Below, piece after piece: positions 1 through 5,799 of a DNA stretch of 10,753 bases (positions within the stretch are counted from its first letter, which is position 1; each line of letters begins with the position of its first letter). The notes beneath the pieces were generated by a model. It had not been told where the DNA came from and ran no database searches. It was given only the letters and a program-made list of their open reading frames with translations. Made by a program: the position numbers and the translations under genes. The DNA is from Polynucleobacter sp. UBA962 (GTDB lineage: Bacteria; Pseudomonadota; Gammaproteobacteria; Burkholderiales; Burkholderiaceae). The DNA is taken from positions 23,675 to 34,427 of the forward strand of contig DBCI01000098.1 in assembly GCA_002292975.1 (NCBI GenBank). Direction: 5' to 3'.

Positions 1-650
1 AACGCCAATGCTGAATCAAATAGGGATGCGTCAATATATTGTCCTTGACCGGTATTCTTGGCACCAATATAGGCAGAGAGGGCAGCGTAGGTTGCAAAGA
101 GTGCGCATCCAATATCAGCAACGGGTACACCAGCTTTCACGGGTTTGCCATCCCCGTTACCGGTCACACTCATAATCCCCGACATGGCCTGCGCCATTAA
201 ATCAAAACCAGGGCGCATTGCCCATGGTCCACTTTGACCAAAACCCGAGATGCTAACGTACACGAGTGCAGGATTGATCTTGCTCATGACTTCATAACCA
301 ACCCCTAAGCGTTTCATAACGCCAGGACGATAGTTTTCAACCAAGATATCAGCTTCTTTGACAAGCTTAAATAAAATGGCTTTACCTGCTTCTGATTTGA
401 GATTGATTGCAATACTTCGTTTATTGCGGTTCATGTTGAGGAAGCCCATACTATCGGGCCCCTTCATTTTGAATCCCATGGCACCGCGGGTTTGATCACC
501 ACTACCTGGCGGCTCCACCTTAATGACATCGGCCCCCATATCCGCTAGCAACATACAGGAGTAGGGGCCAGCCATGACTTGACTCACATCAAGAACCTTC
601 ACACCCATTAGGGGGAGCGGGCGTTTTGTACCTGGGGCAGAAGGACTCAT
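1..650 (-). CDS. CaiB/BaiF family type III CoA-transferase, C-terminus cut by left edge
   Basis: Enzymes of this family move coenzyme A between organic acids in the cytoplasm. The 216 visible residues start at ATG (650-648), reading MSPSAPGTKRPLPLMG and then the family's first block (VKVLDVSQVMAGPYSCMLLADMGADVIKVEPP). Further family landmarks are NRNKRSIAINLKS near residue 75, ADILVENYRPGVMKRLGVGY near 100-119, and VSISGFGQSGPW near 132. The catalytic aspartate, which forms the acyl-anhydride intermediate in formyl-CoA transferase (Asp169 there), corresponds by context to Asp179 in AGVPVADIG. The family usually has about 400 residues, so roughly half is missing to the left. No strong Shine-Dalgarno is seen, and Met15 is an alternative start. 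It is divergent from the Bug receptor gene, suggesting a role in activating an acid taken up by the cell. The substrate (succinyl, formyl, acetyl or other) cannot be told from sequence. Confidence 0.93.
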   Translation of the reverse strand, partial: MSPSAPGTKRPLPLMGVKVLDVSQVMAGPYSCMLLADMGADVIKVEPPGSGDQTRGAMGFKMKGPDSMGFLNMNRNKRSIAINLKSEAGKAILFKLVKEADILVENYRPGVMKRLGVGYEVMSKINPALVYVSISGFGQSGPWAMRPGFDLMAQAMSGIMSVTGNGDGKPVKAGVPVADIGCALFATYAALSAYIGAKNTGQGQYIDASLFDSALA

Positions 651-748
651 GACTGCATTCTAAACATAAAACTATTTTAAGTTTGTGTGAATTGCTCAAG
701 TAAAATCAACTTAATGAGATTTCGCTTACTAGCCCCATTTTAAAGATA
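651..748. promoter_or_regulatory. Divergent intergenic region between CoA-transferase and Bug receptor
   Basis: These 98 AT-rich bases separate two divergently transcribed genes and so must hold both promoters. On the minus strand a TTGAGC followed after 17 bases by AATAGT is a weak sigma70 candidate for the CoA-transferase. On the plus strand no convincing -35/-10 pair stands out. No clear operator palindrome was found. The location is solid; individual promoter elements are not. Confidence 0.3.
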
Positions 749-1771
749 ATGCACTTATTATCAGTGATGACGAGTAACTTGAATCGAAACTTAAATTACT
801 TAATACGAAGAGTGCTTATTGGGCTAGCCTTTCTGCTTAGCACTTTTTCTGTTTATTCTCAAACGAATTCATCATGGCCTCGTGAGACCATTCGTATGGT
901 GGTGAGTTTTACACCTGGTGGAGCACCAGACACTCTTGCACGCATCTTGGCAGAGGATTGGCAAAAGACCTTGGGTATTCCTATTGTGGTTGAGAACCGT
1001 CCTGGGCACGGTGGCAATATTGGTGCAGATCTAGTTGCTAAGAGTAATCCAGATGGCTACACCTTATTGATTGGGACGGTAGGCATTCATGCGATTAATG
1101 GTGCCCTCTACGATAAATTACCCTATGACCCTATTGCGGATTTCACACCCATTAGTTTTCTGGCAAGCACCCCGAATGTTCTAATTGTTAGCAAACAGCT
1201 AGGCGTTCAATCCCTCAAAGATCTTATTACCCTAGCTAAGGCAAAGCCTAATGAGTTGACCTTTGGCTCGTCAGGTACTGGAACCTCGATTCATATGTCG
1301 GGGGAGTTATTTAAAGATTTAGCTGTAGTGCAAATCAGGCATATTCCATACAAAGGCAGAGCACAATCTCTTCCCGATCTTGTAAGCGGAAGGATCTCAA
1401 TGCTCTTTGATAACTTGGCATCCGCTTTGCCATTAATCAGGGCAAATGAAGTGACTACATTGGGTGTAACTACACTGAAACGATCGCCATCAGCCCCTGA
1501 TATCCCAACTTTGGCAGAGCAGGGATTAAAAGGGTTTGAGGCGGTATCGTGGTTCTCCTTAATGGCCCCAGCCAAATTACCCAAAGATATACAAGCTCGC
1601 CTGAATCAGCTAACCGTTCAGACCTTATCAAAACCAGAGATTCGGTCTCGTCTCACAAACGGGGGGTTAGAGCCCAACCCGGGCAGCCCTGAAGAGCTCA
1701 GTCGCTATATTCAGCAAGAAGCCTCAAAATGGCGCAAGATTGTTCAGCAGTCCGGTTCAAGGGCGGAATAA
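749..1771 (+). CDS. Tripartite tricarboxylate transporter substrate-binding protein (Bug/TctC family)
   Basis: Bug proteins are periplasmic receptors for small carboxylates, greatly expanded in Bordetella, Cupriavidus and other Burkholderiales and mostly orphan, without their TctAB membrane partners. The 340 residues begin with a signal peptide: a basic stretch ending RR (about residues 20-21), a hydrophobic core LIGLAFLLSTFSV, and likely cleavage shortly after YSQ. The mature part carries the family signatures VVSFTPGGAPDTLARILAE, IPIVVENRPGHGGNIGADLV, NPDGYTLLIG and YDKLPYDPIADFTPIS, followed by GSSGTGTSIHMSGELF and a C-terminal region (PEELSRYIQQEASKWRKIV) typical of the family. Length is normal. 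Met7 at 767 is an alternative start; neither start has a strong ribosome site. No membrane-subunit genes are nearby. Divergence from the CoA-transferase suggests the ligand may be an acid metabolised through a CoA thioester, but the ligand is unknown. Confidence 0.95.
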   Translation: MHLLSVMTSNLNRNLNYLIRRVLIGLAFLLSTFSVYSQTNSSWPRETIRMVVSFTPGGAPDTLARILAEDWQKTLGIPIVVENRPGHGGNIGADLVAKSNPDGYTLLIGTVGIHAINGALYDKLPYDPIADFTPISFLASTPNVLIVSKQLGVQSLKDLITLAKAKPNELTFGSSGTGTSIHMSGELFKDLAVVQIRHIPYKGRAQSLPDLVSGRISMLFDNLASALPLIRANEVTTLGVTTLKRSPSAPDIPTLAEQGLKGFEAVSWFSLMAPAKLPKDIQARLNQLTVQTLSKPEIRSRLTNGGLEPNPGSPEELSRYIQQEASKWRKIVQQSGSRAE

Positions 1772-1848
1772 AATAACGATCATTCATGTCAGCCAGCATG
1801 GGATAGGGGGCGTTAATAGTATGTATACGACGTTGCTATCACCCAAAT

Positions 1849-1853
1849 AGGAG
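1849..1853 (+). promoter_or_regulatory. Shine-Dalgarno site of the Tyr/Pro-rich protein gene
   Basis: AGGAG lies six bases before the ATG at 1860. It is the strongest ribosome site I see in the window and fixes that start, which also gives a clean signal peptide. Confidence 0.75.
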
Positions 1854-1859
1854 ATAAAG

Positions 1860-2246
1860 ATGAGATTAATCAGGTATCTGCCCTTTTTGCTCATCATGAT
1901 AGTCGGTTCATTGGCGCAAGCAGCACCCCAATATGCATGGAATATTTCAGTAGGAACTGGGGTTGGCTATTACGGCAGACCATATGTGGGGCCTTATTAC
2001 CCCCGACCCTTTTATGAACGTCACTATAGTCCTTACTATCGTGGTTATTATTCGCCACCACCTGTTTATTACGCCGCTCCCGCAGTGCATCCATTGATCT
2101 CACAGTCACAACCGCCGGTCTGGTATTACTGCGAACCACAACAGCAGTACTACCCGATTGCAAGCACGTGCAATGAAGCTTGGAAGGTCGTACCAGCAAC
2201 ACCACCTCAGTCTACAAACCCTTATCATCCATCTATTAATCATTAA
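1860..2246 (+). CDS. Small secreted Tyr/Pro-rich protein of unknown function
   Basis: The 128-residue product opens with a clear signal peptide (MRLIRYLPFLLIMIVGSLAQA, cleavage predicted before APQ), so it is exported. The mature chain is low-complexity: residues about 37-73 are dominated by Tyr, Pro, Gly and Arg in repeated YY, PYY and RGYYSPPP motifs. A more ordered C-terminal segment, PPVWYYCEPQQQYYPIASTC and then NEAWKVVP, has two cysteines that could form a disulfide. This WYYC...YYP...C...W..V arrangement recurs in small envelope proteins of many Proteobacteria, but I know of no defined function. It is followed after 12 bases by the glycine-zipper lipoprotein gene, so the two are probably one transcript with related envelope roles. 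Codons and GC look native to the left flank. Confidence 0.85.
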   Translation: MRLIRYLPFLLIMIVGSLAQAAPQYAWNISVGTGVGYYGRPYVGPYYPRPFYERHYSPYYRGYYSPPPVYYAAPAVHPLISQSQPPVWYYCEPQQQYYPIASTCNEAWKVVPATPPQSTNPYHPSINH

Positions 2247-2248
2247 TT

Positions 2249-2252
2249 AAGG
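2249..2252 (+). promoter_or_regulatory. Shine-Dalgarno deciding the GTG start of the lipoprotein gene
   Basis: AAGG ends six bases before GTG 2259 and directly abuts the upstream TTG at 2253. The spacing only works for the GTG, which also gives a canonical lipoprotein signal. Confidence 0.6.
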
Positions 2253-2258
2253 TTGTTC

Positions 2259-2720
2259 GTGAAACTACATTCCATTCTTTTAGTTGGTGTAACTTTGTCC
2301 AATCTGACCCTGACCGCCTGCGTCTCTGCCCCAACGGGTCCGACCATCGCTGTGATGCCTAGAGAAGGAAAGCCCTTTGATGTATTCAAAAAGGAAGATC
2401 AAGAGTGTCGAGAATTTGCTCAAAATTCTGTTCAGGATGGCAATGCAGCGGCTCTCAAAGCTGGAGCCATTAGCACCGCCACTGGGGCAGCGATTGGCGC
2501 TGCAGCGGGAGCACTGTATCAAGGCGGTAGTAGCCAGAACGTTGGCACAGGAGCTGCAATTGGTATGGTGGGGGGAGCTGCAGTCGGGGCAATCGGCGCG
2601 TCCAATAAGGAAACTCAATCACAAAGCCAATACAACACCGCTTATCAGCAATGTATGTACGCTAATGGAAATCAGGTGCCAGGGTTCAAGTCACAGGGTG
2701 AATTTAAACCAATTAAATAA
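2259..2720 (+). CDS. Glycine-zipper lipoprotein
   Basis: The predicted product has 153 residues starting at GTG 2259 rather than at TTG 2253, because AAGG is correctly spaced only for the GTG. The N-terminus (MKLHSILLVGVTLSNLTLTAC) is a lipoprotein signal peptide with lipobox L18-T19-A20-C21; Cys21 would be lipidated and the protein anchored in the envelope. Next comes a segment with MPREGKPFDVFKKEDQECRE, a block that often precedes glycine zippers in proteobacterial proteins. Residues about 66-115 are a glycine zipper of small residues with Gly every four or so positions (ATGAAIGAAAGALYQGG and GTGAAIGMVGGAAVGAIG). Such helices pack in or against the outer membrane. The C-terminal part (QYNTAYQQCMYANGNQVPG) is also family-typical. 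Probable role is outer-membrane integrity; the exact function is unknown. Confidence 0.88.
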   Translation: MKLHSILLVGVTLSNLTLTACVSAPTGPTIAVMPREGKPFDVFKKEDQECREFAQNSVQDGNAAALKAGAISTATGAAIGAAAGALYQGGSSQNVGTGAAIGMVGGAAVGAIGASNKETQSQSQYNTAYQQCMYANGNQVPGFKSQGEFKPIK

Positions 2721-2754
2721 AAAGATGAAACTATCTTGACTTAAATACTAATAA

Positions 2755-2758
2755 AAGG
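2755..2758 (+). promoter_or_regulatory. Candidate ribosome site pointing to an ATA start
   Basis: AAGG, eight bases before ATA 2767, is the only ribosome-site-like sequence upstream of the glycosyltransferase frame after the in-frame TAA at 2752. It supports translation beginning near 2767 rather than at TTG 2869. Confidence 0.4.
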
Positions 2759-2766
2759 TTTCCAAA

Positions 2767-4275
2767 ATAGAACAAAACATATATCGAATTTTTTTTAGCG
2801 TATTTATTGGAAGTTTAATTTTTAAGCTTCTGATTTCAGGGTTAATTCCAATTACAGGTGATGAGGCATTGTTTTACGTCTGGTCACAAGATCTGTCCTG
2901 GGGATACTATGACCACCCACCAATGATCGCTTGGATGCTTGCCCCATTGTCATGGATTAGTAGCGAGTCGGTAGTAATTCGCTTACCAGCAAGCATTCTG
3001 AATCACCTAGTAGCTCTTGGAATCATCAACTTGGTTATTCATTGGCAGCCAGAAAAGAAGAATTCAGCTTATAAAGTTGGAATTATTTACTTGCTTTTGC
3101 CATCCTCGATATTAAGCGTTTTAGTCACTAACGATTCGGCATTATTTTTATTTGTGGCTCTAGCGAGCTACTTTTTTATACGCGGAGAGATTGAGGAAAA
3201 AAAGGGTATCGATTCAAAAAGTAAATACGCAACATTGATTTATGTTGCTTGTGGAGCTTTTCTTGGAATGGCTTTCCTTTCAAAATACTTGGCAATATTT
3301 ATTGCAGTTAGTTTTTTTGTCATTTTGATTTATCAGAGAAAGTATTTCAATTTATTAGTTATCTCTATCACGTCGGCCTGTTTTTTATTAATTAACTTCT
3401 TTTGGAATATTAATAATTGTTGGCAGAACATAGTTTTTAATACTGTAAATCGAACTGACGATTTAGTGAGTCCTCTAGTAGGAGTACCAAGTTATCTATT
3501 AATTTTATTTTATTTGATAACTCCATGGTTATTATGGTACTTGTATCAATCACGAAATACTTTAAAAAACAATGCAAGCATAGCGTTACTTGCCTTTATA
3601 CCGTTTGTATTATTCGGAATACTTTCATTTAAGCAATTGATAGGTTTGCATTGGTTGCCAGCATATTTGCCAGCACTTCTATTGTTAATTTGTTTAAGCG
3701 CGACGGAAAGACAGCTCAATAGAGCCCAGATTTATACATTTGGATTTGGTTTTATACATGCAATAATAATTTGTATCGCTATTTTTGCGCCAAGCGCAAC
3801 GTGGAAAGATATGAAATTTTATGAAAAACTTTCTACTCTTAAAAACTCTTCTGACATTGCAAAGAGTGTTGACCCAATAAATGAGGATAAAAGAACTTTA
3901 ATGACCATGGGGTATTCAACCTCATCTATTTTTGCGTTTCACCTGCATAAGGAGGTTCCAGTTTTTGGGGTAGGGTCAAAGTTCGGTAGACACGATGATC
4001 TTCATTTTAATTTCAAAGAAATTAATGGAAAAAATATTCGAATCTTTAATAATTCACCAATGAATTTAGAGGAGTTATCTAGATTTTTTGGCTCGTCTAA
4101 CTTGGTGGAATTTACCTTTAAAGGCGTTAAATATTGGTATTTGGATGGGAATGATTTTAAATATGATCTATACCGTAAGCTAGTTCTTATGGCAATTAAA
4201 GAGAAGTTTTACAATATCCCATCATACTTACCTAGTTACACTTGTAACTTTTTTACAAAGTATGACCTACAATAG
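2767..4275 (+). CDS. GT-C membrane glycosyltransferase, ArnT/PMT-like (GT39/GT83), non-standard start
   Basis: This family transfers a sugar from a polyprenyl-phosphate carrier to a periplasmic acceptor. Read from ATA 2767 the product has 502 residues and many membrane segments. The first helix (about 8-27) is followed by ITGDEA; its D32-E33 match the acidic motif of the first periplasmic loop, whose Asp is catalytic in ArnT and PMT enzymes. Next comes the family signature WGYYDHPPMIAW (about 46-57). Hydrophobic stretches continue to about residue 320, then a soluble C-terminal domain of some 180 residues. The first conventional start, TTG 2869, would delete helix 1 and the GDE motif, so it is very unlikely to be right. 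No ATG, GTG or TTG exists between the in-frame stop at 2752 and 2869; AAGG supports ATA 2767, but ATT codons or a sequence error are alternatives. It is the first gene of the lipid-linked pentose cluster and the likely user of its donor; the sugar and acceptor are inferred, not seen. Confidence 0.82.
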   Translation: MEQNIYRIFFSVFIGSLIFKLLISGLIPITGDEALFYVWSQDLSWGYYDHPPMIAWMLAPLSWISSESVVIRLPASILNHLVALGIINLVIHWQPEKKNSAYKVGIIYLLLPSSILSVLVTNDSALFLFVALASYFFIRGEIEEKKGIDSKSKYATLIYVACGAFLGMAFLSKYLAIFIAVSFFVILIYQRKYFNLLVISITSACFLLINFFWNINNCWQNIVFNTVNRTDDLVSPLVGVPSYLLILFYLITPWLLWYLYQSRNTLKNNASIALLAFIPFVLFGILSFKQLIGLHWLPAYLPALLLLICLSATERQLNRAQIYTFGFGFIHAIIICIAIFAPSATWKDMKFYEKLSTLKNSSDIAKSVDPINEDKRTLMTMGYSTSSIFAFHLHKEVPVFGVGSKFGRHDDLHFNFKEINGKNIRIFNNSPMNLEELSRFFGSSNLVEFTFKGVKYWYLDGNDFKYDLYRKLVLMAIKEKFYNIPSYLPSYTCNFFTKYDLQ

Positions 4276-4298
4276 AAACAAATAGAGCCTGTGCATCG

Positions 4299-4317
4299 AT
4301 AGTTATTGCCTAACTAT
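4299..4317 (+). terminator. Short AT-rich hairpin between glycosyltransferase and HAD-UbiA genes
   Basis: ATAGTTA and TAACTAT form a perfect 7-base-pair stem with loop TTGCC, followed by TTTAATTCT. The stem has one G-C pair and there is no uninterrupted T run, so it is a weak terminator at best; it could equally be an mRNA processing or stabilising hairpin within an operon. It lies in the 88-base gap, the longest inside the cluster. Confidence 0.25.
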
Positions 4318-4363
4318 TTAATTCTGTAGTCATCTGTAGCATTTTCAACTATTAAGCATTCAT

Positions 4364-5776
4364 ATGAAACCAATCGCCGTAGACTTAGATGGGTCTTTGA
4401 TATACACGGATATTTTGTATGAAACTTTTTTAAATGCATTTTCAAAAAACCCATTCATCATTTTTTACTTGCCCTTTTGGATTTTAGGTGGCAAAGCGAA
4501 TTTAAAAAGTAAGTTGGCAGAATTCGCTACTATTGAAGTTTCGAGCCTACCATTTAATTTTGAACTAATTAACTGGTTAAAACAGCAAAAAAATTTAGGT
4601 AGAAAATTAGTTTTGTGTACCGCATCTCACCATTCGGTTGCAAGAGATGTAGCAACTCATCTCGATCTATTTGATGAAGTTATGGCTAGCAATGGAAGTA
4701 TAAATTTGTCTGGTAAAAATAAAGCTTCTGCATTAGTTGAAAAATTTGGCCACCAAGGTTTTGATTATGTTGGAAATTCCCAAGTTGATTTATTAGTATG
4801 GTCAAAGTCGCATAAGAGTATTGTGGTGAATGGGTCTATAGATTTAGTCAATAAATTAAAAAAAATGGGAAATATTGAGCTCATATTTTCTGGGATTGAT
4901 TCTGGATTTAAAGAATGGATCAAGGCGTTTAGATTGCATCAATGGATAAAAAATTTACTAATTTTTATACCCGTTCTGGCAGCTCATGCGCTAATTACGA
5001 TTGATAATGTAACTGTATTGTTGTTAGCATTTTTATCTTTCAGTTTGTGTGCCTCCTCGGTTTATATAAGTAATGATTTATTGGATCTAGAAAGCGATCG
5101 GCGCCATCTGCGTAAAAGAAATCGACCATTTGCCTCAGGCAGCGTTCCGATTTTAATTGGTCTAATTCTTGCACCTTTGCTACTAATTATTAGTTTAATT
5201 ATTGCTAGTTTGGTTAACAAAACCTTTTTATACTGGTTAATAATTTATTTTCTTATTACAGGGGCATATTCACTATGGCTAAAGCGAGTAGTGCTAGTTG
5301 ATTGCTTTACACTTGCACAGCTATATACTTTACGAATTATTGCTGGTGCGGCGGCGGTTGATGTGCCTTTATCCTTTTGGTTGCTAGCCTTTTCAATCTT
5401 TTTATTTCTTTCGTTAGCATTTATAAAACGTTGTGCTGAGTTGCATTTTCACTCTAGTAACAAGATTGAATTTGCGTACGGTCGGGGTTATCTAGTTTCA
5501 GATTTATCATTCATTCAGCAGTTAGGAATTTCTTCTGGATTTTTAGCAGTTTTGGTCTTAGCACTCTATCTTAATAGCGATAACGTTGTAAGACTTTATG
5601 AAAACCCAGAATTTATTTGGCTGGCTGTTCCTTTAATTTTATTCTGGATTAGTTGGATGTGGCTTCAAGTTCATCGTGGAAAAATGCATGATGATCCAAT
5701 TGTTTTTGCAATTAAGGATAAGGTTAGCATTTTTGTTGGCTTATTTTTTATTTTAATTTTTATAATTGCTAGCTAA
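4364..5776 (+). CDS. HAD phosphatase-UbiA prenyltransferase fusion; probable polyprenyl-phosphoribose synthase
   Basis: Residues 1 to about 165 form a HAD phosphatase domain: nucleophile motif D7-L-D9-G-S, motif II Thr86 in LCTAS, Lys120 in GKNKAS, and motif IV G137-N-S-Q-V-D142. Residues about 185-470 form a UbiA-type membrane prenyltransferase with the Mg-pyrophosphate motif N237-D-L-L-D-L-E-S-D245, then KRNRPFASG. A second block includes SLWLKRVVLVD, YTLRIIAGAA (Arg324) and a late HDDPIVFAIKD. These resemble Rv3806c of Mycobacterium tuberculosis, which attaches 5-phosphoribose from PRPP to decaprenyl phosphate. In mycobacteria a separate phosphatase (Rv3807c) is proposed for the next step; here the HAD domain may do it in the same polypeptide. 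The first acid of motif IV is Asn instead of Asp, so activity is not certain. Next to DprE1- and DprE2-like genes this role is strongly suggested. Another prenyltransferase acceptor is possible but less likely. The ribosome site is weak. Confidence 0.9.
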   Translation: MKPIAVDLDGSLIYTDILYETFLNAFSKNPFIIFYLPFWILGGKANLKSKLAEFATIEVSSLPFNFELINWLKQQKNLGRKLVLCTASHHSVARDVATHLDLFDEVMASNGSINLSGKNKASALVEKFGHQGFDYVGNSQVDLLVWSKSHKSIVVNGSIDLVNKLKKMGNIELIFSGIDSGFKEWIKAFRLHQWIKNLLIFIPVLAAHALITIDNVTVLLLAFLSFSLCASSVYISNDLLDLESDRRHLRKRNRPFASGSVPILIGLILAPLLLIISLIIASLVNKTFLYWLIIYFLITGAYSLWLKRVVLVDCFTLAQLYTLRIIAGAAAVDVPLSFWLLAFSIFLFLSLAFIKRCAELHFHSSNKIEFAYGRGYLVSDLSFIQQLGISSGFLAVLVLALYLNSDNVVRLYENPEFIWLAVPLILFWISWMWLQVHRGKMHDDPIVFAIKDKVSIFVGLFFILIFIIAS

Positions 5777-5799
5777 TTAATCCTCTTTTAGAAATTATT

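Noticed and set aside
1291..1584. Minus-strand open frame inside the Bug receptor gene
   Set aside because: It is the shadow of a well-conserved receptor coding sequence, with no recognisable domain of its own.
2253..2255. TTG as the start of the lipoprotein gene
   Set aside because: AAGG directly abuts it with no spacer. GTG 2259 has proper spacing and gives a canonical lipoprotein signal.
2721..2737. Small hairpin AAGAT/ATCTT after the lipoprotein gene as a terminator
   Set aside because: The stem has five weak pairs and no T run follows.
2377..2739. Plus-strand open frame overlapping the lipoprotein gene
   Set aside because: It is an alternative frame of a gene with a clear lipobox and glycine zipper; its translation shows no family features.
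2736..2764. TTGACT as a -35 element for the glycosyltransferase cluster
   Set aside because: At 16 to 18 bases downstream there is only GTTTCC/TTTCCA/TTCCAA, which is a poor -10. A promoter is expected here but this one is not supported.
2869..2871. TTG as the start of the glycosyltransferase gene
   Set aside because: It would remove the first membrane helix and the GDE motif, both encoded in the same open frame immediately upstream, and it has no ribosome site.
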